A stretch of DNA of 64,000 bases from Neoarius graeffei (GCF_027579695.1 NC_083582.1:31681464-31745463), one strand, 5' to 3'; positions 33,050 to 45,880 are shown, counted from the stretch's first letter. Program-made: numbers and translations. Notes: generated by a model not told the origin, from the sequence alone.

Positions 33050-33140
33050 TTAACATCAGGTGTAATGACCTAGCCACTTACCTTCCCCGACCCCGCCCTC
33101 CATTCACAGACTGCTGCTTGGCCACGCCCCCACTGCCACA
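32814..33140 (-). repeat. 3' LTR of gypsy element 3
   Basis: 327 bp, including an expanded CA repeat (about 33008-33047). Confidence 0.85.
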
Positions 33141-33157
33141 TACCCCCACCGCCCGAC

Positions 33158-36100
33158 TCAGGCCAGGGAGCCGTCCGGCCTGAAGCTGACTCCCCCCCCC
33201 CCCCCCCGATGGGACAGGAAGTCCGCCACCACCATCTGCGTCCCCGGCCTGTGGATCACCTCGAACTTAAATGGCTGGAGCTCGAGATACCAACGGGTGA
33301 TCCGCGCATTGGCATCCTTCATGCGGTGGAGCCACTGGAGGGGCGCGTGGTCCGAACAGAGAGTGAAAGGGCGCCCCAGCAGGTAGTATCGGAGGGCGAG
33401 GACCGCCCACTTGATGGCGAGACACTCCTTTTCAATTGTGCTGTACTTGCTCTCGCGCATCGACAGCTTCCGGCTGATGTACAGCACCGGGCGCTCCTCA
33501 CCCTCCACCTCCTGGGACAAAACGGCCCCCAGCCCCCTGTCCGATGCATCAGTCTGTAAAATAAAGGGGAGAGAGAAGTCAGGGGAGTGTAAAAGTGGCC
33601 CCCCACACAGTGCAGCTTTTACCTCCGAGAAGGCCTGCTGGCACTGCTCCGTCCACTGGACCGGATCTGGAGCCCCCTTTTTAGTGAGGTCAGTTAGCGG
33701 GCTGGTGACGTCCAAATAGTTAGATATAAACCTACGATAATAGCCAGCCAGCCCCAAGAACCGCTTCACCTCCTTTTTGGTCTTGGGCCTCGGGCAGGCC
33801 GCAATCACTGCAGTCTTGTTAATTTGGGGACGCACCTGCCCATGACCCAAGTGGAACCCCAGATACCGTACTTCCACCTGCCCAATCGCACACTTTTTTG
33901 GGTTAGCTGTGAGGCCCGCTCGCCTCAGCGACTTTAGAACAGCCCTCAGGTGTTCCAAGTGCCGCGGCCAATCATGACTATAGATTATTATGTCGTCTAG
34001 ATAGGCGGCTGTGTAGGCAGCATGAGGGCGGAGGACCCTGTCCATAAGCCACTGGAACATAGCGGGCGCCCCAAACAACCCAAAGGGGAGCGTGACGAAT
34101 TGGTGTAAACCAAACGGTGTGGAAAAGGCCGTTTTCTCTCGGGATAGAGGAGTCAAGGGGATCTGCCAATATCCCTTGGTTAGATCCAGTGTCGAATAAA
34201 AGCAAGCAGTGCCTAACCGATCAAGCAACTCATCAATGCGAGGCATTGGGTATGCGTCAAATTTAGACACCGCGTTGACCTTTCTATAGTCCACACAGAA
34301 CCGGACCGACCCATCAGTCTTGGGAACCAGGACCACTGGGCTGCTCCAGTCACTGTGGGACTCCTCGATTATGCCCATTTCGAGCATGGCCTTGAGTTCA
34401 TCCTGAACCACCTTTTTCTTGTGTTCGGGCAAGCGGTAAGGGCGGCTACGCACTACCACCCCCAGGGGCGTTTCAATGTGGTGTTCTATGAGGTGGGTAC
34501 GACCCGGAAGGGGCAAAAACACGTCGGAAAATTCCTTCTGCAACCTGGCTACCTCCATGAGTTGGGTCGGCGAGAGGTGGTCTCCACAAGGGACCGGAGT
34601 AGTCCGCGATGTTATCTTTTTTACCTCCGGCCCCAGCTCCGCCTTCTCTGGGATGACCGACGCCAACGCCACGGGGACCCCCTCATTCCAGCATTTTAAA
34701 AGGTTGAGGTGGTATACTTGCAGTGCCCCGCCCCATCCGTTCGCTTTACCTCATAGTCGACGTCCCCGACTCGCCGTGTGACCTCGAAGGGCCCTTGCCA
34801 CTTGGCGACTAATTTAGAACTCGACATGGGCAATAATACAAGTACTTTTTCTCCCGGCGTGAATTCTCTAAGGCGCGTGCCCCTGTCGTACAGCCGGCTT
34901 TGACGTTCTTGTGCCTGCCATAAATTCTCCTGTGTTAATTGTGTGAGAGTGTGGAGTTTTGCGCGCAGGTCAAGAACGTACTGGATTTCATTTTTACTCA
35001 GTGAAGGTCCTTCCTCCCAATTTTCCCGCAGCACATCCAGAATGCCACGCGGCTTATGCCCATATAATAATTCGAAGGGAGAAAACCCTGTGGAGGCTTG
35101 CGGGACCTCTCGTACTGCAAACAACAGGGGTTCGAGCCACTTATCCCAATTACGCGCATCTTCACTAACGAATTTCCGGATTATGTTTTTGAATGTCTGG
35201 TTGAATCGCTCTACTAATCCATCCATTTGTGGGTGATATACACTGGTGCGGATGGGCTTAATCCCCAGTAACCCATACAGCTCACGCAGTGTGCGTGACA
35301 TAAACGAGATGCCTTGATCTGTCAGGATTTCTTTCGGAATCCCAACCCGGGAGATAACGCGGAATAGTGCTTCCACAATACTGCGTGCTGAGATATTGCG
35401 GAGAGGCACTGCCTCCAGATATCACGTTAAATAGTCCACCAGAACTAAAATAAAGTGATATCCCCGTGCTGACCGATCTAATGGCCCGACAAGATCCATC
35501 CCAATTCGCTCAAACAGGGTCTCGATTAGAGGAAGAGGGCGCAATGGCGCTTTTGGAGTGGCCGCAGGATTTACTAATTGGCATTCACGGCACGCCGCAC
35601 ACCACTGACGGACATCCCTGCGAATCCCAGGCCAATAGAACCGGGCCATTATTCGGGCTAGTGTTTTGTCTTGCCCCAAGTGTCCAGCCATGGGATTAAA
35701 GTGAGCCGCATGGAATGCGAGTTCCCTACGACTCTTTGGGATTAACAACTGGGTTACTCGTTCCTTGGTTTGAGTGTCCTGAGTCACTCGGTACAATCTA
35801 TCTTTCATAATAGCAAAATAGGGGAAGGTTGGCGCTGCGCTCGGCTGAAGAGTTTGACCATCGATTACTCTCACTTGGTCAAACGCATGCCGCATAGTCT
35901 CGTCTCGCGACTGCTCTAACGGGAAATCCCCAAGGGAATCCCCGAGAGAGGGAGGAGGAGCGGAGTGCTCCTCACTCCGACGCGGTGTGATGGCTCTGTG
36001 ACAGCTTCTCCAGCCAATGCCACACCAGGATCTTCCCGTGACCTACTAGGACAGGACCCACTGCGTGTTAAATATTCCATTAATTCTTTAAATCCCAGCC

Positions 36101-36455
36101 AATCAGTACCCAAGATCAACGAGTGGGTAAGACGAGGATTAACCGCCGCCTCCATTTTATGCGTTTGGCCCCGGAATAGAATATGGACAGACACTAGAAG
36201 GTAATGGTGAACATCCCCATGCACACCCAACACTTTCACCACTTGTGCTCCCCCCAATGCCTCGCCTTGCACCAGGCGTTTGTGAATTGAGGTCTGATTG
36301 CAACCAGAATCCACCAAAGCATGATATGTATCCCCTTGAATACTCACCGGTACGCAATACACTCCGGCCCGATCGGGGGCGGTTTCTGGTACGTCGGGGG
36401 TCCAGATGACAGCCCCCACCTCCCTTGCAGGGCTCTGATTCGGGAGACACTCCAA
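33158..36455 (-). pseudogene. Broken pol of gypsy element 3
   Basis: Segments: protease (ALVDSGCNQTS, 35916-36455), integrase zinc region (35422-35895), integrase core and C-terminus (34696-35409), and a 504-residue open RT-RNase H part (33158-34672) with AAYLDDIIIYS and TDASDRGLGAVL. Stops or frame changes separate all four. The RT part is the best preserved of the three Gmr1-like copies. Confidence 0.82.
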
Positions 36456-37388
36456 TTACCCGCCATGCCAGCACACCGGCCCAGGCTTTCCCTCTGCACT
36501 GGTGTTATGGGTGTCACTCACCTGAGGGGGAGACAACACAGACACAGAAGAGGGAGATAGGAGGACACCACGGGTGCGACGGGCCGGCTGGGGAGGAGCC
36601 AGCCGCCTTCGTGGCAGGGGAACGGGGTAGGGAGGGGGACAAGAGACAGGAGAGAGAGAGGGAGAGAGAGAGGGGGAAGAGAAGCGAGGGGAGGTGCCTC
36701 GTCTGCCTGCCATCAGCGCCGCCTCCAGATGGTCCTCCGCCAGCTCGATGGCTCGTTCCAGTGACACCGGGTGGTGACACTGGACCCATTCCGCCATTCC
36801 TTCCAGAAGTTGAGAGATAAACTGCTCCAGTGCCACCAGATCGATGATCTCCTCGGCGTCGCAGTCTTCCGCCCTCAGCCACCGCCGGCAGGCATCCCGG
36901 AGTTGCTGGCCGAATGCAAACGGCCGGCTGACCTCCTCCAGTGTCAGCATCCGGAAGCGCTGATGGTGTTGCTCCAGGGAGCGGCCGAGCTGCTGCAGGA
37001 TGGTTTTCCTCAGGTCGGCAAAGACCAGCCGGCTGTCAGCAGGGAGCTGCTGCGCTGCGAGCTGCACCTCGCCAGTTAGGAGCAGGAGAAGGCGTGCGGC
37101 CCGCTGCGCCAGCGGCCACCCCCATGCCTCAGCTGTTTGCCCAAAGAGAGCGAGGAATGCTTCCGGATCGTCCTGCGGTCCCATCTTCATGAGGGTGGTG
37201 GCAGTGGCGGCCGGCGGCCCTGCTGACGTGAGCCGGTGCCGGAACGCCTGGCGATCTTCCCGCTGAGCCAGCATCAAAGCTTCGAAGCGCTGCTGCTGCT
37301 CCTTCCGGAGGGTGATCAGCTCTTGATGCTGGTTCTGCTGGGCGGTAGCGAAGGCAAGGATGAGCTCCTTGAATGGGGAGGACTCCAT
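36456..37388 (-). pseudogene. gag of gypsy element 3
   Basis: Opens MESSPFKELILAFATAQQNQ and runs 310 residues to a stop inside the zinc knuckle (GPVCWHGG). The CCHC box is therefore split between frames. Confidence 0.75.
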
Positions 37389-37428
37389 GGAGCGGTTCCC
37401 TTCTGTGCGTCCCGGGTTTTGGCACCAC

Positions 37429-37729
37429 TGTAGTATGTTGAGCGGGTGGGTGGAGCACAGAAGTACGGCGGCCAGAACTGAGTTTCACAAAACTCTTTAT
37501 TTTCAGCTTTTTAAGAAACTCCCAGTCACACAGACACGCACACACCCATCAGTCATCTGGTTGGGGAGCGAGCCTCTTCTCACCTCTCCCCCTCCCTTTA
37601 TACTCCATCCCTGCAACACACACACACACACACACAAATTAACATCAGGTGTAATGACCTAGCCACTTACCTTCCCCGACCCCGCCCTCCATTCACAGAC
37701 TGCTGCTTGGCCATGCCCCCGCTGCCACA
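37429..37729 (-). repeat. 5' LTR of gypsy element 3
   Basis: 301 bp. Followed on the minus strand by the primer site. Confidence 0.85.
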
Positions 37730-38159
37730 CCATTAAAGAGAAAAAGTCTAATTCACCCATTAAATTACAAAGATATTTTGGGAATATGTTCCAGATTCTC
37801 TTCTTCTTTGATCAAATTAATTAGCCATTTTACTTCAAATGTGGTATTTAAAATAAAAAAATTTTCAAACGATGATTTTTTTTTCCACATGAAATGAAAG
37901 AGAAATTTAACCAGTTCCTGTTGTGTTTGGATAGATTTCAAGGCACAAGTATCACTTTACTGTCTGAGATATTCCTTTAGCTTCAGACAATAAAACCCTT
38001 AAAGTTAGCTCTCTTAATAACCACATATTAAGAATTTTACTTGTTCTGTCAATTATAGAATTAAAGTTCAATCAATCATTCATTCATTAATTTTCTATGT
38101 CACTTACCCATTGCGGGTCCCTGGGGAGCTGGAGCCATCCATCCATCCATCCATCCATC

Positions 38160-38534
38160 CATCCATCTATCCATCCATTATCTGTAGCCACTTACCCTGT
38201 ACAGGGTCGCAGGCAAGCCAGAGCCAATCACAGCTAATTTTGGGCGAGAGACAGGGTTCACCCTGGACAGGTCGGCAGTCTATCGCAGGACTAACACAGA
38301 GAGAGAGGCAGTCATTCACACTCACATTCACACTTATGGGCAACTTTGAGTAGACAGTTGACCCAATCTGCATGTCTATGGACTGTGGGAGGAAACCGGA
38401 GCACCCGGAGGAAACCCACACAGGTACAGAGAGAACATGCAAACTCCACACAGAAAGGCCCTTGCTGGCTGCTGGGCTCGAACCTTCTTGCTGTGAGGCA
38501 ACAGTGCTAACCACTACACCACCGTGCTGCCCCA
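38160..38534 (-). mobile_element. Divergent SINE variant, unit 1
   Basis: Same architecture as the other SINEs but with shared differences (aattttgggcgagagacag), marking an older subfamily. It adjoins a (CATC)n repeat (38136-38178). Its paralogues are at about 39865-40239 and 41545-41795. Confidence 0.75.
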
Positions 38535-38777
38535 TGAAAAGAAATTCATTATCAAATTTTTAAAGGATATTGTTTTGCTTTAATATTGAACAAGCATCTT
38601 GTTTCTAATCAAAAAGTCCCTATGCAATGGATTTAAAAAAAAATTATGCTCAAAGAAGTTACTTGGAGAAGTTATACAGTTGTACCTGTTGTTGTTTAAT
38701 GCGATGATTGCATTAAAGAGAAAAAGTCTAATTCACCCATTAAATTCTGAAGATATTTTGGGAATATATTCCAGATG

Positions 38778-39155
38778 GGGGGTGGCACGGTGGTGTAGTG
38801 GTTAGCGCTGTCGCCTCACAGCAAGGAGGTCCGGGTTCGAGCCCTGTGGCCAGCAAGGGACTTTCTGTGCGGAGTTTGCATGTTCTCCCCGTGTCCGCGT
38901 GGGTTTCCTCCGGGTGCTCCGGTTTCCCCCACAGTCCAAAGACATGCAGGTTAGGTTAACTGGTGACTCTAAATTGACTGTAGGTGTGAATGTGAGTGTG
39001 ACTGGTTGTCTGTGTCTATGTGTCAGCCCTGTGATGACCTGGCGACTTGTCCAGGGTGTACCCCGCCTTTCGCCCATAGTCAGCTGGGATAGGCTCCAGC
39101 TTGCCTGCGACCCTGTAGAAGGATAAAGCGGCTAGAGATAATGAGATGAGATGAG
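38778..39155 (+). mobile_element. tRNA-derived SINE, unit 2 (+)
   Basis: Target duplicate atattccagatg (38766-38777 and 39156-39167). The head begins ggtggcacggtggtgtag. Confidence 0.88.
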
Positions 39156-39239
39156 ATATTCCAGATGCTCTTCTTCTTTGATCAAATTAATTAGCCATTT
39201 TACTTCAAATGTGGTATTTAAAATAATAAAATTTTCAAA

Positions 39240-39606
39240 TTATCTCATCTCATTATCTCTAGCCGCTTTATCCTGTCCCACAGGGTCACAGGCAAGCTGG
39301 AGCCTATCCCAGCTGACTACGGGCGAAAGGCAGGGTACACCCTGGACAAATCGCCAGGTCATCACAGGGCTGACACATAGACACAGACAACCATTCACAC
39401 TCACAGTCCATTTAGAGTCGCCAGTTAACCTAACCTGCATGTCTTTGGACTGTGGGGGAGACCGGAGTACCCAGAGGAAACCCACATGGACACAGGGAGA
39501 ACATGCAAACTCCGCACAGAAAGGCCCTTGCTGGCCACGGGGCTTGAACCCGGACCTCCTTGCTGTGAGGCGATGGCGCTAACCACTACACCACCGTGCC
39601 ACCCTC
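39240..39606 (-). mobile_element. tRNA-derived SINE, unit 2 (-)
   Basis: Inserted after aattttcaaat. Its empty site is in unit 1 near 37870. Confidence 0.8.
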
Positions 39607-39864
39607 CACATAAAATAAAAGAGAAATTTAACCAGTTCCTGTTGTGTTTGGAATCATTTCAAGGCACAAGTATCCGTTTACTGTCTGAGATATTCCTTTA
39701 GCTTCAGACAATAAGACCCTTAAAGTTAGCTCTCTCAATAACCACATATTAAGAATTTTACTTGTTCTGTCAATTATAGAATTAAAGTTCAATCAATCAT
39801 TCATTCATTAATTTTCTATGTCACTTATCCATTGCGGGTCCCTGGGGAGCTGGAGCCATCCATC

Positions 39865-40239
39865 CATCCATCTATCCATCCATTACCTGTAGCCACTTAC
39901 CCTGTACAGGGTCGCAGGCAAGCCAGAGCCAATCGCAGCTAATTTTGGGCGAGAGACAGGGTTCACCCTGGACAGGTCAGCAGTCTATCGCAGGACTAAC
40001 ACAGAGAGAGAGGCAGTCATTCACACTCACATTCACACTTATGGGCAACTTTGAGTAGACAGTTGACCCAATCTGCATGTCTTTGGACTGTGGGAGGAAA
40101 CTGGAGCACCCGGAGGAAACCCACACAGGCACAGAGAGAACATGCAAACTCCACACAGAAAGGCCCTTGCTGGCTGCTAGGCTCGAACCTTCTTGCTGTG
40201 AGGAGACAGTGCTAACCACTACACCACCGTGTTGCCCCA
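39865..40239 (-). mobile_element. Divergent SINE variant, unit 2
   Basis: Counterpart of the copy at 38160, 1705 bp downstream. Confidence 0.75.
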
Positions 40240-40482
40240 TGAAAAGAAATTCATTATCAAATTTTTAAAGGATATTGTTTTGCTTTAATATTGAACAAGC
40301 ATCTTGTTTCTAATCAAGAAGTCCCTATGCAATGGATTTAAAAAAAAATTATGCTCAAAGAAGTTACTTGTAGAAGTTATACAGTTGTACCTGTTGTTGT
40401 TTAATGCAATGATTGCATTAAAGAGAAAAAGTCTAATTCATCCATTAAATTCTGAAGATATTTTGGGAATATATTCCAGATG

Positions 40483-40860
40483 GGGGGCGGCACGGTGGTG
40501 TAGTGGTTAGCGCTGTCGCCTCACAGCAAGGAGGTCCGGGTTCGAGCCCTGTGGCCGGCAAGGGCCTTTCTGTGCGGAGTTTGCATGTTCTCCCCGTGTC
40601 CGCGTGGGTTTCCTCCGGGTGCTCTGGTTTCCCCCACAGTCCAAAGACATGCAGGTTAGGTTAACTGGTGACTCTAAATTGACCGTAGGTGTGAATGTGA
40701 GTGTGAATGGTTGTCTGTGTCTATGTGTCAGCCCTGTGATGACCTGGCGACTTGTCCAGGGTGTACCCCGCCTTTCGCCCATAGTCAGCTGGGATAGGCT
40801 CCAGCTTGCCTGCGACCCTGTAGAAGGATAAAGCAGCTAGAGATAATGAGATGAGATGAG
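40483..40860 (+). mobile_element. tRNA-derived SINE, unit 3 (+)
   Basis: Duplicate of the copy at 38778, sharing its insertion site. Confidence 0.85.
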
Positions 40861-40945
40861 ATATTCCAGATGCTCTTCTCCTTTGATCAAATTAATTAGC
40901 CATTTTACTTCAAAGGTGGTATTTAAAATAATAAAATTTTCAAAT

Positions 40946-41312
40946 TATCTCATTATCTCTAGCCGCTTTATCCTGTCCCACAGGGTCGCAGGCAAGCTGG
41001 AGCCTATCCCAGCTGACTACGGGCGAAAGGCGGGGTACACCCTGGACAAGTCGCCAGGTCATCACAGGGCTGACACATAGACACAGACAACCATTCACAC
41101 TCACATTCACGGTCCATTTAGAGTCGCCAGTTAACCTAACCTGCATGCCTTTGGACTGTGGGGGAAACCGGAGTACCCAGAGGAAACCCACATGGACACA
41201 GGGAGAACATGCAAACTCCACACAGAAAGGCCCTTGCCGGCCACGGCGCTCGAACCCGGACCTCCTTGCTGTGAGGCGACAGCGCTAACCACTACACCAC
41301 CGTGTCACCCTC
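40946..41312 (-). mobile_element. tRNA-derived SINE, unit 3 (-)
   Basis: Duplicate of the copy at 39240. Confidence 0.8.
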
Positions 41313-41544
41313 CACATAAAATAAAAGAGAAATTTAACCAGTTCCTGTTGTGTTTGGAATCATTTCAAGGCACAAGTATCCGTTTACTGTCTGAGATATT
41401 CCTTTAGCTTCAGACAATAAGACCCTTAAAGTTAGCTCTCTCAATAACCGCATATTAAGAATTTTACTTGTTCTGTCAATTATAGAATTAAAGTTCAATC
41501 ATTCATTCATTTTCTATGTCACTAATCCATTGCGGGTCCCCGGG

Positions 41545-41795
41545 GAGCTGGAGCTGTTCACAGCTAATTTTGGGCGAGAGACAGGGTTCACCCTGGACAC
41601 GTTGGCAGTCTATCGCAGGACTAACACAGAGAGAGAGGCAGTCATTCACACTCACATTCACACTTATGGGCAACTTTGAGTAGACAGTTGACCCAATCTG
41701 CATGGTCTTTGGACTGTGGGAGGAAACCGGAGCACCCGGAGGAAACCCACACAGGCACAGAAAGAACATGCAAACTCCACACAGAAAGGCCCCTT
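41545..41795 (-). mobile_element. Truncated SINE variant, unit 3
   Basis: Lacks the tRNA-like head and the tail end. It marks the right border of the tandem array. Confidence 0.7.
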
Positions 41796-41799
41796 AAAC

Positions 41800-42314
41800 A
41801 TACATTCCATAAAACACATGGTTGATCATTCCAGAGATTTATCCTGAACTGGATATTACTTATGCTGAAGGACATTTTGATGTTATTTGATTCATTTTGA
41901 CCTTGATCTCTGAAAATAAAGCATTCCTCTTATTTTTATTGTTAGTGGCATACATATTGATGACAACGAATTGAGACTGATCAGTATTGCAAAATGATTA
42001 TCGATACACTTTAAGCATCTTTTTGACAGATAGCAGATTATTTGTTATTTAAACATTCCTTTGAGAATGGATAACCCCACTGATGCATCAGTATTATTGG
42101 GAAAACCGAACATCATTTCCTCACTGACTTCTCCAAAATTATACTTCTGCCAAAGAAGCTCAAGTTTCTTGAATAAAGTCACAGTCTGTAACAGTTCTTG
42201 TGAGTTGGGAATGAGGAACTGGGAGACAGGCTTGATGATCCAAGGTGCATTTTTATTTTTTGACACTTTCACTTTTCAGTGATTTACTTCTCACACAAAC
42301 ATGGTGCTGGGTAG

Positions 42315-42357
<43 letters not shown>

Positions 42358-42517
42358 CTCATTACTGGCCACTGAAAGACACATAAGCCCCACATTAGAA
42401 GACAGTCAGTAATCAACCACAGGTGTAACTCATCACATTTTACCTGCAGGTTTCCTGGAAACTTTCTCAAGCAAAAATACTCCAAAGTCAGAGTTTGCAG
42501 AAAAGATAGACTTTTAT
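41800..42517. other. Intergenic DNA with CT microsatellite
   Basis: No gene is recognised. A (CT)n tract lies at about 42318-42353. The stretch 42180-42490 might be an old LTR, but no ends were found. Confidence 0.35.
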
Positions 42518-43489
42518 TTTTTTCGCGGTACGGTTTCCATCAAATCGTGCACTCTGATTGGCTTGTGAGCAGTCCGGAATCCTACGATCCGGACCCCGGT
42601 TACAGACCTTTGGCGACTCACTCGTTCACAACAACAAAAAACATAGTAGCAATTTTTTGTCAACATTTATTTTCGCATTTCTCAGTATAATAGCATTAAT
42701 TTTACAGCATGGATAGCCATAACGACAGTGTTCACAGCAAAACAATGCCACTGTATAACTGTGGTACACTTCTTACCATGTATCCTTAACTCAGGTGCAA
42801 TATATGTATATAGGAATCATTATATATAAAATCACTTCATTTTGCTTTTATTTAAGTTATTGAACTTATTTAAATTTATTTTATTTTTATTTATTCTTTT
42901 TTAAAGACTATTTTATCTTCTATTTTTAGACATGTTTACTTCTTCCTTGATTCAGGAGCTTGGATGCAAATTTGAATTTCCCTCTGGGGATTAATAAAGT
43001 AATTATGATCTGATCTGATATGAAAGCGAGTTTTACTACCCTGATGAAGACGAAATAAAGGAAAACATTTCAGGAGAAAGCTGAAAACCTGTAACTGTTG
43101 CTAACGCCAAGCAAAAACATGGCTGAATCCTGAATTACTTAATTTTGTATAAATAGGGGACTACATAGGTGGCAAAATGTAGGTTTTTTTCCTGCCATGG
43201 AAGTGCACTTGTATACCGAGGAGGAAGCCATCTGCATTACAGCCGTGAATGAGGATTCAAAATGCCGGCTCGCCTTGGCTTTGTTTTCCCTTTCGGGCGC
43301 TCTCTTTTTCTGTTAGAATTTGGTAAAGAAAAAAATTAATATATTATTTACCAGCTTAAGGTTGGTCTGTATCGTGAAATACCGTGACCTCGGCCTTGAA
43401 TACTGACCTCGGTCCAGAGGCCTCGGTCAGTATTTTCAAGACCTCAGTCACGGTATTTCATGATACGGACTGACCTTAAGCTGGTAAAT
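42518..43489 (+). mobile_element. Second Crypton-like relic with terminal palindrome
   Basis: Starts with a GC-rich promoter-like block containing gcactctgattggct, a motif also found in the relics at 1189 and 53828. A short exon-like ATG frame (MDSHNDSVHSK, 42710) is broken by a retroposed insert (about 42735-43018, ending tctggggattaataaag). It appears to resume as YESEFYYPDEDEIKENISGE. The unit ends in a 144-bp palindrome (43346-43489). Recombinase identity is by resemblance only. Confidence 0.45.
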
Positions 43490-43499
43490 ATTTATTAAA

Positions 43500-44174
43500 T
43501 CAATAACAAAAGCCAAGTCAGTGTGCAGAGTGATCCCCACTCAGTCATAGGGTTTCTCATTTTATACAGTTTCATAATAACACAGTTTATGCTCAGTAAT
43601 CTCACTGGCTAACATCTCACCAAACCTCATTAACATTTTCTATTGGTCAGTACATCTCACGCTTCTCATATTTTTTATTGACCAAACATTCCAATACATG
43701 AATGCACAATTCAGGAAAAGTTAAAACGTGATTAGAAGTGATAAATCTTGAACAACACACTATTCAGTGTGTACAATACATGATTCAAAATGACTGGAGT
43801 CAAATCAGCATAAGATAAAGATTGATGCAGGCTGCAGGTGCAGAACTAACACCACACATAATGATGTGATGCTGAACGCAGAATTCACAACACACTGTGT
43901 TCATAATGCAGAATACATGATTCAAAATGACTTTGGCCAGACCAGCAGAACATAAGATAAAAAATGATGCAGGTGCACAGCTTTGCACAACACAAGAACA
44001 ATACACGATACAGAATGACTTTGCAGAAAATTATATTTGGCAATAACTACCTTTCAGTAAGATCAGTCTCAATTTCCTTCCCATATTGACTTGTTTACTG
44101 TAAGTATGATCATTCATACATTTATTATTACTTTTAATAGAATCAACTTCATTTACTTTTAATAAGATCAAAAT
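43500..44174. repeat. Degenerate tandem repeat and spacer
   Basis: Around 43760-44020, blocks sharing acatgattcaaaatgact, cataagataaa and gatgcaggtgca recur about twice with divergence. Otherwise no feature is seen. Confidence 0.4.
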
Positions 44175-44185
44175 CATTGTTTTGT

Positions 44186-45524
44186 CCCCCTTTTTAAAAA
44201 GGGGGACTGGAGAATGTGTTCCAACTACAGGGGGATCGCACTTCTCAGCCTCCCCAGGAAAGCCTATGCTGGGGTGCTGGAGAGGACAGTCCGGCCGATA
44301 GTTGAACCTCGGATTCAGGAGGAACTATGCAGTTTTCATCCTGGTCGTGGAACACTGGAGCAGCTCTTTACCCTTGCAAGGGTACTGGGAGTTTGCCCAA
44401 CTGGTCTACATGTTTTTTGTGGACCTGGAGAAGGCATAAGACCGTGTCCCTTGAGATGCCCTTTGGGGGTGCTTCAGGAGTATGGGGTTCGGGACCCACT
44501 GCTGTGGGCCTTTTGGACCCTGTATGACTGGAGCAGGAGTTTGGTTTGCATTGCCGGCAGTAAGTCGGACTTGTTCCCGGTGCATGAGGGACTCCAACAG
44601 GGCTGCCTTTTGTCACTGGTTCTGTTCACAACTTTTATGGACAGAATTTCTAGGCAGCGCCAAGGGGCGGAGGGTGTCCGGTTTGGTGGCATCAGGATCG
44701 CATCTCTGCTTTTTGTGGATGATGTGGTCCTGTTGGTTTCATCAGTCTGTGACCTGCAGCATGCGCTGGGATGGTTTGCAGCTAAGTGTGAAGCGGCTGG
44801 GATGAGGATCAGCACCTCCAAGTCCGTGGCCATGGCACTCAGCCGGAAATGGGTGGAGTGCCTACTTCAGGTCAGGGGGGAGTTACTACCTCAAGTGGAG
44901 GAGTTTAAGTATCTTGGGATCTTGTTCACGATTGAGGGTAGGGGGGAGTGGGAGTTGGACAGACGGATCGGGGCAGCGTCAGCAGTGATGCAGACGCTAA
45001 ACCGGTCTGTTGTGGTAAAGAGAGAGCTGAGCCAAAAGGCAAAGCTATCAATTTCCTGGTCCATCTACATTCCCACCCTCACCTATGGTCACGAGCTGTG
45101 GGTAGTGACCGAAAGAACGAGATTGCAGATACAAACGGTCAAAATGAGTTTTCCCTGCAGGGTGGCTGGGCTCTCCCTTAGAGACAGGGTGAGAAGCTTG
45201 GTCATTCGGGAGAGACTCAGAGTAGAACCGCTGCTCCTCCACATTGAAAGGAGTTAGTTGAGGTGGTTCGTGCACCTTATTAGGATGCTCCCCGGACGCC
45301 TCCCAGGGGAGATTCTCTGGGCATGCCCCACCAGCAGGAGACCCCGGGGCAGTCACAGGACACGCTGGAGAGATTAAATCTCTCAGCTGGTCTGGGAACA
45401 CCTCGGTATTCCCCCAGAAGAGCTGGTGGAGGTGGCCAGAGAGAGGGAAGTCTGGGTTGCTCTGCTTAGGCTGCTACCCCCGCGACCCGGACCCGTATAA
45501 ACGGCAGGAAATGGATGGATGGAT
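44186..45524 (+). mobile_element. Rex3-like (RTE clade) LINE, 5' truncated
   Basis: Target duplicate cattgttttgt / cactgttttgt (44175-44185 and 45525-45535). An RT fragment (44214-45257) shows NYRGIALLSLP, an LFVDDVVLL active site and EEFKYLGILF. It ends in a (GGAT)n tail. A frameshift lies near 44430. The region cagggctgccttttgtcact is conserved in Rex3 elements (recall). Confidence 0.75.
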
Positions 45525-45571
45525 CACTGTTTTGTTTAATGTGAATAATTAATGAACATGATTGTGCATGT

Positions 45572-45880
45572 AGAGCCACTGCTCCTCCACATCGAGAGGA
45601 ACCAGCTGAGGTGGCTCGGGCATCTTTTTCGGATGCCTCCTGGACGCCTCCCTGGGGAGGTGTTCCAGGCATGTCCCCCCGGGCGGAGGCCCCGGGGAAG
45701 ACCCAGGACACGCTGGAGGGACTATGTCTCTCGGCTGGCCTGGGAACGCCTCGGTGTTCTTCCCGAGGAGCTGACCGAGGTGTCTGGGGAGAGAGAAGTT
45801 TGGGCTTCCATGCTTAGATTGCTGCCTCCGCGACCTGGTCCCGGATAAAGCGGAAGAAGACGAGACGAGACGAGACGAGA
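45572..45880 (+). mobile_element. Short Rex3-like 3' end
   Basis: Perfect duplicate ttgtgcatgt (45562-45571 and 45881-45890). Encodes the LINE C-terminus (LRWLGHLFRMPPGRLPGEVF). The tail is (GACGA)n rather than GGAT. Confidence 0.8.

Larger units (their letters stand above)
32814..37729 (-). mobile_element. Gmr1-like Ty3/gypsy element 3
   Basis: LTRs 37429-37729 (5') and 32814-33140 (3', longer through a CA microsatellite). The flanking 5 bp are ccatg and ccatt, a duplicate with one change. The primer site reads tggtgccaaaacccggga, one base off the tRNA-Phe match. The gene order of gag, protease, integrase, RT, RNase H is complete but broken. Confidence 0.88.
37731..41800 (+). repeat. Tandem segmental repeat with SINE insertions
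   Basis: Three units start cattaaagagaaaaag, at about 37731, 38712 and 40417. Units 2 and 3 are offset by 1705 bp and nearly identical, and both carry the same two SINEs. Unit 1 has the empty sites. Each unit also has an older SINE variant. Confidence 0.85.

Noticed and set aside
38778-38850. tRNA gene at SINE heads
   Set aside because: Repeated heads of a dispersed SINE with target duplicates and tails; they do not fold as complete tRNAs.
42180-42490. Candidate solo LTR
   Set aside because: No tg/ca ends or target duplicate could be found.
44214-45257. A host gene encoding an RT-like protein
   Set aside because: The flanking duplicate, GGAT tail and frameshift show a LINE copy.
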